DNA from: CAYGHG01 sp964349515
GTDB taxonomy: Bacteria > Oederibacteriota > PGYV01 > CAYGHG01
NCBI GenBank assembly: GCA_964349515.1
Contig: CAYGHG010000049.1
Location: 1 to 19,095 of the forward strand
Length of the DNA stretch: 19,095 bases
Direction: 5' to 3'
Shown here piece after piece: positions 7,704 to 15,838 of this stretch; position 1 is the stretch's first letter; each line of letters opens with the position of its first letter. The position numbers and the translations under genes are program-made. The notes under the pieces were generated by a model. The model was not told the origin of the DNA and made no database searches. It saw only the letters and a program-made list of their open reading frames with translations.

Positions 7704-8899
7704 AAACCAAACACCTTAACAACTCTGGGCAGGACTCCCTGTACGTACGAGATGGCAATTCCGTAATTGGTAACCGGTATATCCAACTGCTTTCCGGCTT
7801 CCGCCCGCGACAGCATCTCCTTTCTATTAATCATGCAGGCGCCGCAGGAAATTATGAGGCTGTACTTTGACAGGTCTTTGCTGACAAAAGGGCCGGCATT
7901 GGTTTCAAACTCCAAATTCTTGCCGGTGTACTGCCGTATCCATCTTGGAATTTTTACCCGTCCTATGTCGTCGGCGGTGGAGTGGTGGGTGCACGCTTCC
8001 ATGATGAGAATTTTGTCCCCGTCCTTAAGTTCATCTATGGCTTTAACGGATTCTACAAAGGCTTTTAAATCACCCTTTAATCTCGAGAAAAGTATGGAAA
8101 AAGTAGTGAGGGGTATGGACGGGTCTGTATCTGCGGAGGCTTTTAGGACGACCTGAGAATCACAGATTACCAGCGAAGGCTTATCTTTTAAACCTGCAAG
8201 ACAGGCGGCAAGCTCCCTCTCTTTTACAACCAGCGGATAAGCATCATTGTCCAGTATGTCCCTTATGACCTGCACCTGCGGCAGTATGAGCCTGCCCTTT
8301 GGGGCTCCCAGGTCTATAGGCACGACAAGCACCACATAAGTTCCGGGTTTTATGATATCGCCGACAATAGTCGGGTTTTCCACAGTAATTTTTTTTGACT
8401 CTTCTATGAGGGCTTTCTTGATTTCATCTATTCCCGACATTAACGTACAACTCGAAGAAATGTGTTTTATATCCCTTGATTTTAAAGCTTTTTCTTTTTC
8501 TTCAAGCCTTGGTTTAATGTCTGATTTGTTAAAAACAACAACTACTGCCTCTGTTTTTTTTCTCAGTTCATCTATGAGAGATTCCTCAAGTGTGTCAAAA
8601 ACTTCATAATCAGTTACCACGACAGCTATGTTAATTTTGTGGATAACTTCTTTGGTTCTTTCCACCCTCTTGCCGCCCAACTCCCCGCTGTCGTCTATGC
8701 CGGCGGTGTCATAGATATAAACCGGGCCTATGCCGGGTATTTCTATGGTTTTTCCCACAGGGTCGGTGGTAGTGCCCGGGGTACTGTCAACAATGGCTGT
8801 TTGCTGGCCTGTGAGGGCGTTAATAAGCGATGATTTGCCGGCATTTCTCCTGCCAAATATGCCTATGTGGAGCCTGTTGGATACAGGTGTGTCAATCAT
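7700..8899 (-). CDS. hydF: [FeFe]-hydrogenase maturation GTPase and scaffold HydF
   Basis: HydF is the scaffold that receives the diiron precursor and delivers it to apo-HydA. Its 399 residues show the three expected parts. The N-terminal GTPase domain (about 8-170) has the P-loop GRRNAGKSS, switch residues DSTPGTTTDPV, DTAG at 64-67 and NKSD at 124-127. A dimerisation domain covers about 175-260. The C-terminal iron-sulfur domain has Cys303-Thr-His305 (ACTHHS) and Cys352/Cys355 (SCGAC), the three conserved cluster cysteines; the residue before Cys352 is Ser rather than the His found in some HydF proteins. The gene starts one base after the aspA stop and overlaps hydE by four bases. Confidence 0.95.
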   Translation of the reverse strand: MIDTPVSNRLHIGIFGRRNAGKSSLINALTGQQTAIVDSTPGTTTDPVGKTIEIPGIGPVYIYDTAGIDDSGELGGKRVERTKEVIHKINIAVVVTDYEVFDTLEESLIDELRKKTEAVVVVFNKSDIKPRLEEKEKALKSRDIKHISSSCTLMSGIDEIKKALIEESKKITVENPTIVGDIIKPGTYVVLVVPIDLGAPKGRLILPQVQVIRDILDNDAYPLVVKERELAACLAGLKDKPSLVICDSQVVLKASADTDPSIPLTTFSILFSRLKGDLKAFVESVKAIDELKDGDKILIMEACTHHSTADDIGRVKIPRWIRQYTGKNLEFETNAGPFVSKDLSKYSLIISCGACMINRKEMLSRAEAGKQLDIPVTNYGIAISYVQGVLPRVVKVFGL

Positions 8900-8900
8900 A

Positions 8901-10286
8901 TTATTTAAACCCCTGCATACGGATTTTGTCAGGGCTTACAATACCGTCATACTCTTCGGCAGTAAGTATGGACATGTCCATGCAAAGCTGCCTGATTCCG
9001 GTACCGCTTCTTTGAGCCTCTTTGTAAAGAAGCGCGGCCTTTTCGTGCCCTATATGAGAGCTTAAATAAGTCACAAGCCCGAGTGAGTGCGACAGGTTTT
9101 CCGCTATTCTTTCCCTGTTGAGTACAATGCCCGACACACACTTTTCATCAAGCGCGGTCACTGCGTCAATCATATGCCTCATTGTCTGCAGGCTCAAAGT
9201 TGAGACAAGCGGGTATAGATGGTTTAGTTCCAGGTTTCCGGAGCCTGCGGCAAAGGCTATGGCCTGGTCATTTGCTATTGCTGTCAGGCATAAAGTTGCG
9301 GCGTATTCCGGTATTACCGGGTTTACCTTTCCGGGCATTATTGAGGAGCCTTCCTGAAGCGCGGGCAGTATAAACTCGCCTATGCCTCCTCCGGGGCCCG
9401 AGGCCAAAAGCCTTAAATCACCGGATATTTTCATGAGATTGACGCTGAGAGTTTTTATTATTGCCATAGTTTCAACAACCGTATCAAGATTCTGGGTGGC
9501 GTCAATCAGATTCTCCGCCCTCGCTATATTTAATCCCGTAAATTCCCTGAATTTTTCTATTACAGAAAATATATATTTCTGCGGGGCGTTAAAACCCGTA
9601 CCTACTGCCGTGCCGCCTATGTTTACTGTCTTTATCCGCTCGGATGCCTTAAATACCCTCCATCTGTCGCGCCCTACCGCCTCGCTGTAAGCTGAAAACT
9701 GCATTCCCACGGTTACGAGCAGGGCGTCCATCAGTTCGGTCCTGCCGAGTTTTATTACATCTGCGAATTCAAGTTCTTTCTTTTGGAGGGTGTTCTGGAA
9801 GTGCTCAACCGCTTTTTCAAGATCCCGCAGATAAAACATGAGCGCGGCTTTAAAAGCCGTGGGGTATGTATCGTTTGTGGACTGGTGCATATTTACGTGC
9901 GTCAGAGGGTTTATGTATGAATAATCCCCCCTCTTTCTTCCTGACAATACAAGGGCCTTATTTGCTATTACCTCGTTTACGTTCATGTTCAGTGATGTGC
10001 CGGCTCCGCCTGCGAGCGGATTGACAATAAAGTGTGAATAATCACCCTCTGTTATAAGCGCATCACAGGCCCGGGTAATAAAGCCGGCGCGCTCTGTGTC
10101 AAGATAACCCGTTTCTTGGTTTGCTTTGGCACAGGCTTTTTTGAGGAGCAGGTATGCCCTGATGAAATGAGGGTCGTGCAGGATATAACCGCTGCCGAAG
10201 TTTTGTTTTGACCTGAGGGAATTTATGCCGTAAAGCGCCTCGCCCTCTATCTGAAGTTCACCTAAGAAGTCATTTTCTGTTCTCAT
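8901..10286 (-). CDS. aspA: Aspartate ammonia-lyase in the H-cluster maturation operon
   Basis: The 461-residue protein belongs to the aspartase/fumarase superfamily and is predicted to convert L-aspartate to fumarate and ammonia. Visible signatures are NMNVNEVIANKAL and HVNMHQSTNDTYPTA in the first half, GGTAVGTGFNAPQKY, and the catalytic loop GSSIMPGKVNPVIPE. The GRTQLQD-type segment reads GRTELMDA, a small departure. Aspartase is preferred over fumarase because the homologues next to hydF and hydG are aspartases and the NMNVNEVIAN form is common in them. Position between hydG and hydF, with 1 to 10 nt spacing, suggests a role in maturation; ammonia for the azadithiolate bridge is the obvious idea. 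That last point is inference. Confidence 0.88.
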   Translation of the reverse strand: MRTENDFLGELQIEGEALYGINSLRSKQNFGSGYILHDPHFIRAYLLLKKACAKANQETGYLDTERAGFITRACDALITEGDYSHFIVNPLAGGAGTSLNMNVNEVIANKALVLSGRKRGDYSYINPLTHVNMHQSTNDTYPTAFKAALMFYLRDLEKAVEHFQNTLQKKELEFADVIKLGRTELMDALLVTVGMQFSAYSEAVGRDRWRVFKASERIKTVNIGGTAVGTGFNAPQKYIFSVIEKFREFTGLNIARAENLIDATQNLDTVVETMAIIKTLSVNLMKISGDLRLLASGPGGGIGEFILPALQEGSSIMPGKVNPVIPEYAATLCLTAIANDQAIAFAAGSGNLELNHLYPLVSTLSLQTMRHMIDAVTALDEKCVSGIVLNRERIAENLSHSLGLVTYLSSHIGHEKAALLYKEAQRSGTGIRQLCMDMSILTAEEYDGIVSPDKIRMQGFK

Positions 10287-10295
10287 GTCACCGCC

Positions 10296-11765
10296 TCAAA
10301 AATAGAGGTCCCGTTCGCCGTTTTCTATGCGCTGAAGGTACTTGACGGTCAGGTCATACATCTGGGCCGGAAACGTATCCCTTACGTGGTCTATATATGT
10401 CTGTATGAGTTTATCCCCTTCGGCTTTTGTCTTTGGCGAGGCGTAATCAAGGAGATATTCCTTGAATGTAAGGACGGCATTTGGAATGCAGAATTTCTTT
10501 ATCCTGCCTGTTTTGGCGTAATCCATGAACTCGCACCCCACCCTGCCGCAGCGGTAATCTGCCGTGCAAAATGACGGTATATAGCCGTCTGTCACCAGCT
10601 CGTATATCACATCGTCAAGCGTGCGCTTGTCGGCAATCTCAAACTGCTGCTTTCCCATATCACGTTTGCGCTCGGCGTAGCCTCCGAGGGCTATGTTGGT
10701 GCCGGCGTCTATCTGCGATATGCCGAGTGTAATCAACTCACGCCTGAACTCCGCGGTTTCCCTGGCAGTAAGTATGAGGCCCGTATAAGGCACTGCCAGC
10801 CTTAAAACCGCTATGATTTTCCTGAAATCATCGTCACTGACCTTGTATTTGGTATTCTCGGCAAAAGGCGTATTGACGGCAGGCTCAAGCCTGGGAAAAG
10901 ATATGGTGTGGCAGCCCACTTTAAACTCCCGCTCGAGGTCCAGCGAGTGGTATAAAAGGGATATCACTTCGAAACGCCAGTCATAAAGCCCGAACAGTGC
11001 CCCTATGGCCACATCTCCGATACCGGCTTCCTGCGCGCGGTGAAGCGCGAAAAGGCGCCATTTGTAAAAACCTTTTATGGTATTGGCGGGGTGTATTTGG
11101 GCGTAAGTCTCTTTGTGGTAAGTCTCCTGAAAAACCTGATAAGTCCCTATCTGCGCCTCTTTAATCAGCTTGTATTCTTCGACAAACATAGGGGCGGCGT
11201 TTATGTTAACGCGCCTGATATCGTCGTGGCCGCTTTTTGTTTCATATATTTTTTTTACAGAGTCGGCGATGTAGCGCGCGTCAGATTCTGCGTGTTCCCC
11301 ATAAACGGTAAGAAGCCTCTTGTGCCCCTCGCTTGTGAGCGCTTTTACCTCGTCCGCTATTTCTTCCGCCGAGAGCCTCTTGCGGGCCACTTTTTCGTTG
11401 GTGTCCCTGAAACCGCAGTAAGCACAGTTGTTTACGCATTTGCTGGAAAGATAAACAGGCGCAAAGAGCACTATCCTGTTGCCGTAAACCTCCTGCTTTA
11501 CCTGCATTGCCGATTTAAAAATCACGCCCCACGCCTCTGTTTCTTTCAGGTTCATGAGGTAGGCGGTATCCTCAGGCGTCAGCCCTTTAAGTTCCAGTGT
11601 TTTTGCCATTATTGCGTCAAAGCGGGCCTTGTCATAAACAGAAGGCTCGGAGATTAATTTTTCAATATAATCATCATCAATGAAATCTTTTCGGGTTTCA
11701 GTTTTGATGTATTGCTCTATTTTTGCTATTCTTTCACTTCTCCATTGCGCTGCGTTAAGAGTCAT
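10296..11765 (-). CDS. hydG: [FeFe]-hydrogenase maturase HydG (tyrosine lyase) with variant auxiliary-cluster motif
   Basis: HydG cleaves tyrosine and makes the CO and CN ligands on a dangling iron of its auxiliary cluster. The radical SAM motif CVNNCAYCGFR (Cys110, 114, 117) and the ThiH/HydG barrel (LLTVYGEHA, INAAPMFVEEY, YQVFQETYH, HTISFPRLEPA) are clear over 489 residues. The canonical C-terminal motif is CTACYR with C-X2-C-X22-C; here it reads SFCTADYRCGRVGCEFM, so Cys400 and Cys426 keep the canonical positions but residue 403 is Asp, and new Cys appear at 406 and 411. I chose ATG 11765 because AAAGG lies upstream at good distance and MTLNAAQWRSERIAKIEQYI is a normal HydG start; ATG 11798 would only add 11 hydrophobic residues and would leave little room downstream of the candidate -10 box. 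The gene opens the maturation operon after a terminator and a candidate promoter. Confidence 0.93.
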   Translation of the reverse strand: MTLNAAQWRSERIAKIEQYIKTETRKDFIDDDYIEKLISEPSVYDKARFDAIMAKTLELKGLTPEDTAYLMNLKETEAWGVIFKSAMQVKQEVYGNRIVLFAPVYLSSKCVNNCAYCGFRDTNEKVARKRLSAEEIADEVKALTSEGHKRLLTVYGEHAESDARYIADSVKKIYETKSGHDDIRRVNINAAPMFVEEYKLIKEAQIGTYQVFQETYHKETYAQIHPANTIKGFYKWRLFALHRAQEAGIGDVAIGALFGLYDWRFEVISLLYHSLDLEREFKVGCHTISFPRLEPAVNTPFAENTKYKVSDDDFRKIIAVLRLAVPYTGLILTARETAEFRRELITLGISQIDAGTNIALGGYAERKRDMGKQQFEIADKRTLDDVIYELVTDGYIPSFCTADYRCGRVGCEFMDYAKTGRIKKFCIPNAVLTFKEYLLDYASPKTKAEGDKLIQTYIDHVRDTFPAQMYDLTVKYLQRIENGERDLYF

Positions 11766-11807
11766 AATTTTCACGCCTTTCGGTAGTATGAATATCACTT
11801 GGTAAGT

Positions 11808-11836
11808 AATATACCATATTTGCCGTGTTTTGTGAA
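11808..11836 (-). promoter_or_regulatory. Sigma70-like promoter of the hydG maturation operon
   Basis: On the minus strand TTCACA (11836-11831) and TATATT (11813-11808) are separated by exactly 17 nt. Each box differs from the consensus at one base. The -10 box lies 42 nt upstream of the hydG ATG and just after the intrinsic terminator of the previous unit, so a start of transcription is expected here. The -35 box overlaps a single TTGTGAA half-site like those of Rex operators, but no matching second half is present. Confidence 0.6.
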
Positions 11837-11847
11837 GTTTTATATAT

Positions 11848-11883
11848 AAAAAGAGGGGGCGCAGGTAACGCCCCCCCTCTTTT
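11848..11883 (-). terminator. Intrinsic terminator after hydA2
   Basis: A near-perfect hairpin (AAAAGAGGGGG paired with CCCCCTCTTTT, with a GC-extended top and a two-base C excess on one arm) begins 5 nt after the hydA2 stop. On the minus strand it is followed by TTTTTATATAT. The strong GC stem and T-rich tail fit rho-independent termination and separate the hydrogenase structural operon from the maturation operon. Confidence 0.85.
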
Positions 11884-11887
11884 CAGG

Positions 11888-13660
11888 TTATTTATAGTAC
11901 AACGGCCTGGAAACGTAAGAAGTGTGAAGCAGTTTGTGTGATTTGTGGCTGAGAGGCTTCTCAAGGAACTCGTCATAAAGTTTCTTTATGTCCGGGTTCT
12001 CGTGAGAGCACCTTGCGGCGCTTATCTTGTCGTCTTTGTATATGCCTTCTGTCCTGGCCTTGCGCAGCTTATTTGTAACCATATATGGCTGTCCGCCTCC
12101 GGCTATGCATCCGCCTTCGCAGGCCATGACCTCAATAAAATCATAGGGCATATCTTTGCCGTACTTTTTGGCCACGCGAAGTTCTTCAAGGACAGTACGG
12201 ACGTTCCCTATCCCGTGTGCCACCGCTATCTTTACTTTTGTGCCCTCTATGTCAACTTCGCCTTTTTTTACACCCTTCAACCCCCTGACCTCTTCCACTT
12301 CAACCTTGGCAAGGTTTTTACCCGTGACGAGGTGATAAGCTGTCCTTATCGCGGCTTCCATTACCCCGCCTGTTGCGCCGAAAATAGTGCCTGCTCCGGT
12401 GTAAGTGCCGAGTATGGAGTCAGCCTCCTGCGGCTCAAGGGATTTAAAATCTATGCCCGCTGATTTTGTCATACGTACAAACTCACGGGTCGTTATTGAT
12501 ATATCCACGTCCTGGTATCCGCTTGAGCTCATCTCTTCGGAACGCTGCACCTCATACTTTTTGGCGGTACAAGGCATCACTGATACGACGAAGACTTTAG
12601 ACGGGTCAACCCCGATTTTCTGCGCGTAATAGGTCTTTGCAAGCGCGCCCACCATTTCATGGGGCGATTTACAGGTGGAGAAGTGCTCAATAAGGTCCGG
12701 GTAATACTTCTCCAAAAAATCCACCCATGCAGGGCAGCACGAAGTAATGAGCGGGAGCGATGATTTATTTGTGGTAAATTTCTTCACGAACTCGGAGCCC
12801 TCTTCCATTATGGTAAGGTCGGCGCCGAAGTTTGTGTCAAATACTGCCTCAAACCCCAGTTTTCTTAAAAGCGCGTATATCTTTTTTGTAACAAGCTCAC
12901 CGGGCTCCATGCCAAATCCTTCGCCAAACGCCACCCTGACAGCAGGGGCTATCTGCGCCACGCAGTGCAGTTCGGGGTTTCTAAGGGCCTCCCATACCTG
13001 CGGCAGCTGGTCAAATTCAACAAGCGCCCCCACGGGGCAGTGCGCCGAGCATTGCCCGCACTTAATGCACGGGCTCTCCGCGAGTTTTATGTCGCCCGCA
13101 GGCGCCATCCTTGTATCTATTCCCCTGTCAAGGAACTCAAGCGCGTAAACAGTCTGAATATTCTGACAAACATCCACACAGCGGCCGCAGCCTACGCATT
13201 TGCGCGGGTCAAGGACTATTGATTTGGTGGAGACGTCGTTTGGCAGCTCCCTTACCATTGCCTTATAAGGCTGAGTTCTTATTCCGAACTCCTCCGCAAG
13301 TGTCTGAAGCTCGCAGTTGCGGTTTCTTAAGCAGGTCAGGCATTCATTCGGGTGCGTGGACAGTACCAGGTCCAGGACGTTTTTCCTGATCTCAAAAAGT
13401 TCCCCGTCATGGGTTGTAATTTCCATTCCCGGCTCGACTTTGGTGCAGCAGGCCCTCAGCATCTTTCTGTTATTCTTCGCCTTTACCACGCATATCCCGC
13501 AGGACGCGGTGGCGTCAAGGTCGGGGTGCTTGCAAAGCGTCGGTATCTTGATATTGGCCTTGAGCGCCGCCTCAAGTATAGTGACGCCTTCAAAAACCTG
13601 AATCTTATCACCGTTTATTACGACTTCAATCATCTTTCCGGATGTTATCTCGTTTACCAT
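11888..13660 (-). CDS. hydA: [FeFe]-hydrogenase catalytic subunit HydA of the HydABC complex (hydA2)
   Basis: This is the catalytic subunit of an NAD(H)/ferredoxin-linked [FeFe] hydrogenase, reversibly reducing protons to H2 in the cytoplasm. Its 590 residues show a plant-type [2Fe-2S] domain (Cys43, 54, 57, 71), a His-ligated [4Fe-4S] site (His103, Cys107, 110, 116), two [4Fe-4S] motifs (Cys155/158/161/165 and 198/201/204/208) and the H-cluster domain. The H-cluster motifs are canonical: L1 TSCCPAW at 306-312, L2 MPCTAKKYE at 362-370, and L3 EVMACEGGCIAGGGQP at 510-525. The C-terminal 40 residues correspond to the iron-hydrogenase small-subunit helix region (SHENPDIKKLYDEFLEKPL). T. maritima HydA is longer (about 645) because of an extra C-terminal [2Fe-2S] region that is absent here. 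A ribosome binding site AGGAG precedes the ATG by about 8 nt; the gene starts 13 nt after hydB. Confidence 0.95.
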   Translation of the reverse strand: MVNEITSGKMIEVVINGDKIQVFEGVTILEAALKANIKIPTLCKHPDLDATASCGICVVKAKNNRKMLRACCTKVEPGMEITTHDGELFEIRKNVLDLVLSTHPNECLTCLRNRNCELQTLAEEFGIRTQPYKAMVRELPNDVSTKSIVLDPRKCVGCGRCVDVCQNIQTVYALEFLDRGIDTRMAPAGDIKLAESPCIKCGQCSAHCPVGALVEFDQLPQVWEALRNPELHCVAQIAPAVRVAFGEGFGMEPGELVTKKIYALLRKLGFEAVFDTNFGADLTIMEEGSEFVKKFTTNKSSLPLITSCCPAWVDFLEKYYPDLIEHFSTCKSPHEMVGALAKTYYAQKIGVDPSKVFVVSVMPCTAKKYEVQRSEEMSSSGYQDVDISITTREFVRMTKSAGIDFKSLEPQEADSILGTYTGAGTIFGATGGVMEAAIRTAYHLVTGKNLAKVEVEEVRGLKGVKKGEVDIEGTKVKIAVAHGIGNVRTVLEELRVAKKYGKDMPYDFIEVMACEGGCIAGGGQPYMVTNKLRKARTEGIYKDDKISAARCSHENPDIKKLYDEFLEKPLSHKSHKLLHTSYVSRPLYYK

Positions 13661-13673
13661 TTTTGTATTCTCC

Positions 13674-15440
13674 TTATCCTCTGCTCACGGCGCTGAATTT
13701 GCATACCGCGTAACACTCACCGCATTTTATGCATTTTGGCTGGTCTATCAGGTACGGTTTTCTCTTCTCGCCGCTTATGCAGTTTACAGGGCAGCGCTGT
13801 GCGCAAAGCCCGCAGCCTATGCACTTGTCGGTTATTATTGTGTAAGTAACAAGGTCTTTGCACTTGCCTGTAGGGCACTTTTTGTCTTTGATGTGGCTCA
13901 TGTATTCTTCAGGGAAAAAATTCAGGGCGGATATAACCGGGCTGGGCGTGGTCTGCCCGAGCGCGCAGAGGGAAGCTTTCTGCATTGCCATTGATATGTT
14001 CCTTATTTTCTCAACATCCCTGTCACTGCCGGCGCCTTTTGTGATTTTTTCCAGCAGTTCAAGCAGCTGCTTTCCGCCTATCCTGCACGGGCTGCATTTG
14101 CCGCAGGATTCGTCAACCGAGAACTGCAGATAAAATTTATTTACGTCAACCATACAATCGTCTTCATCCATTACTATAAGGCCGCCCGAACCCATTATGG
14201 AGCCTATTGACTGGAGCGACTCGTAGTCGATTTTCATGTCCAGGTACTGCTCGGGTATTACGCCTCCCGAGGGCCCGCCTGTCTGTACTGCCTTAAACTT
14301 TTTATCGCCGTTTATGCCACCGCAGATGTCATACACTATCTCCCTGATGGTGGTACCCATGGGGACTTCTACCAGCCCCGGATTTTTTACCTTGCCTGTC
14401 ACGGCAAAAACTTTTGTGCCTTTGGATTTTTCCGTGCCGATTTTTGCAAACCAAGCCCCCCCTTTTTCTATAATTACGGGGATACTTGCCCATGTCTCAA
14501 CATTGTTTATGAAAGTCGGCTTGCCCCACAATCCCGAAACAGAAGGAAAAGGAGGCCTCGGCCTCGGGTTTCCCCTCTGCCCCTCGATTGAAGCAATCAG
14601 GGCAGTTTCTTCTCCGCATACAAAAGCGCCGGCGCCCCACCTTAACTCAATATCAAAAGAAAAATCAGAACCGAGAATGTTTTTTCCCAAAAGCCCGCGT
14701 TCACGGGCCGCCGCAAGGGCCTTTTCAAGCCTCTCAATGGCGAGCGGGTATTCCGCCCTGATATAAATGTAACCCTGCCTGCTTCCTATCACGTAGCCGC
14801 CGAGTATCATTCCTTCTATTACATTGTGGGGGTCGCCTTCAAGAATTGACCTGTCCATATATGCGCCGGGGTCGCCTTCATCGGCGTTGCAGATTACGTA
14901 TTTAACCGGGTCGGATTCCCTTTTGGTCAGTTCCCATTTCAAACCTGTCGGGAAACCGGCGCCACCGCGGCCGCGCAGCCCGGATGTCTTTACCTCTTCG
15001 AGCACCTTGTCGGGGTTTAGTTCAAAAAGGGCCTTTTCAACCGCGCTGTAGCCGCCGCGCAGGATGTAATCTTCTATGGACTCGGGGTCCATGTACCCTA
15101 CATTTCTCAGCACAATCTTAAACTGTTTTGACTGGGTATCGCTTTCCTTTACATTTGTGTTTGGATTTCCGCAGTCACATACAAACTTATCAACAGTTTT
15201 GTTTTTCAGAGAAGCGCTTATGATTTCCTCGGCATCGCTGTCCGCGAAGTTTTTATAGATTGTCTCATCAGGCATTACTTTGACGATTGAACAGTCCGCC
15301 GTAAGGCCTATAAACAGCGATTTCACGACTTCCGCCTTGTCATTCAGGTTCTTTTCGTTAATGACCTTTGAAAAGGCATTATATGTCTGGTTCTGTTTGG
15401 ATTTCTCCGGCTCCCATACAAAAAAATATTTCCTGTTCAT
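13674..15440 (-). CDS. hydB: NuoF-like NADH-binding subunit HydB with degenerate N-terminal [2Fe-2S] domain
   Basis: HydB carries FMN, binds NAD(H) and is the bifurcating centre in characterised HydABC complexes. The core is clear: GLRGRGGAGFPTGLKWE at 154-170 (nucleotide site), CNADEGDPGAYMDRS and GAGAFVCGEETALIASIEG (FMN region), an SLBB-type segment, and the N3 [4Fe-4S] site Cys446/449/452 with Cys492. The C-terminal ferredoxin extension has Cys540/543/546/550 and Cys570/573/576/580. The N-terminal 100 residues align by eye with the thioredoxin-like [2Fe-2S] domain of T. maritima HydB (VKVMPDETIYKNF matches VKIMPYRFFYSNV), but the cluster Cys are gone: only Cys50 remains near the second pair. 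The start overlaps the upstream gene by four bases (ATGA). Total length is 588 residues, against about 626 for T. maritima. Confidence 0.94.
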   Translation of the reverse strand: MNRKYFFVWEPEKSKQNQTYNAFSKVINEKNLNDKAEVVKSLFIGLTADCSIVKVMPDETIYKNFADSDAEEIISASLKNKTVDKFVCDCGNPNTNVKESDTQSKQFKIVLRNVGYMDPESIEDYILRGGYSAVEKALFELNPDKVLEEVKTSGLRGRGGAGFPTGLKWELTKRESDPVKYVICNADEGDPGAYMDRSILEGDPHNVIEGMILGGYVIGSRQGYIYIRAEYPLAIERLEKALAAARERGLLGKNILGSDFSFDIELRWGAGAFVCGEETALIASIEGQRGNPRPRPPFPSVSGLWGKPTFINNVETWASIPVIIEKGGAWFAKIGTEKSKGTKVFAVTGKVKNPGLVEVPMGTTIREIVYDICGGINGDKKFKAVQTGGPSGGVIPEQYLDMKIDYESLQSIGSIMGSGGLIVMDEDDCMVDVNKFYLQFSVDESCGKCSPCRIGGKQLLELLEKITKGAGSDRDVEKIRNISMAMQKASLCALGQTTPSPVISALNFFPEEYMSHIKDKKCPTGKCKDLVTYTIITDKCIGCGLCAQRCPVNCISGEKRKPYLIDQPKCIKCGECYAVCKFSAVSRG

Positions 15441-15838
15441 TTTCCTGCCTCCGCGCCCTTGAATAGTTTTTTGCCAGTGTCTTTGGTCGGCATGAATATC
15501 ACGTTATTTTTTACAATTTGTTTTTTCATTATGTGCTCGGTAACTATTGACATTGCTATTTCCTCGTTTACGTTCCCGTAAAAAACCTCGGGCATGCCGT
15601 CCACACGCACCGCAAGGTTGGGTTCACAAAAGCACATTCCCAGGCAGCCGGTCTTTCTCACCGATATATTTCCCACTCCGTTTTCCTGAAGCGTCTCCGT
15701 AATGTGCCTTAAAACATCATTCGCGCCCGCCGCTATACCGCAGGTGCCCATTGAAATCATTATTTCGCCCTTAAATTTATTATCCTTTTTAAAATCTTTC
15801 CTGAACTTTGCAAGGTCGCCCTTTATCATCTTAGCCAT
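15437..15838 (-). CDS. Thioredoxin-like [2Fe-2S] ferredoxin subunit of the hydrogenase (HydD-like)
   Basis: The 133-residue protein belongs to the small thioredoxin-fold [2Fe-2S] ferredoxins often encoded between hydC and hydB. Visible motifs are MGTCGIAAGAN (Cys33) and TGCLGMCFCEP (Cys65, 69 and 71), with the later YGNVNEEIAMSIVTEHI helix seen in NuoE and HydB N-terminal domains. One Cys of the usual first NuoE-type pair is replaced (SMGTC), which is common in this subfamily; whether Cys71 or another residue completes the cluster cannot be seen. The ATG overlaps the end of hydC by 8 nt and is preceded by AGGAGGTG at 7 nt. It probably gives an electron-transfer cluster to the complex, perhaps replacing the one lost from the HydB N-terminus. 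Confidence 0.85.
   Translation of the reverse strand: MAKMIKGDLAKFRKDFKKDNKFKGEIMISMGTCGIAAGANDVLRHITETLQENGVGNISVRKTGCLGMCFCEPNLAVRVDGMPEVFYGNVNEEIAMSIVTEHIMKKQIVKNNVIFMPTKDTGKKLFKGAEAGK

Noticed and set aside
11040..11657. A 205-codon open frame on the plus strand
   Set aside because: It is antisense to hydG, whose motifs are unambiguous; the plus-strand translation has no recognisable domain.
14236..14766. A 176-codon open frame on the plus strand
   Set aside because: Antisense to the conserved NADH/FMN core of hydB; biased Pro/Ser composition is typical of a shadow frame.
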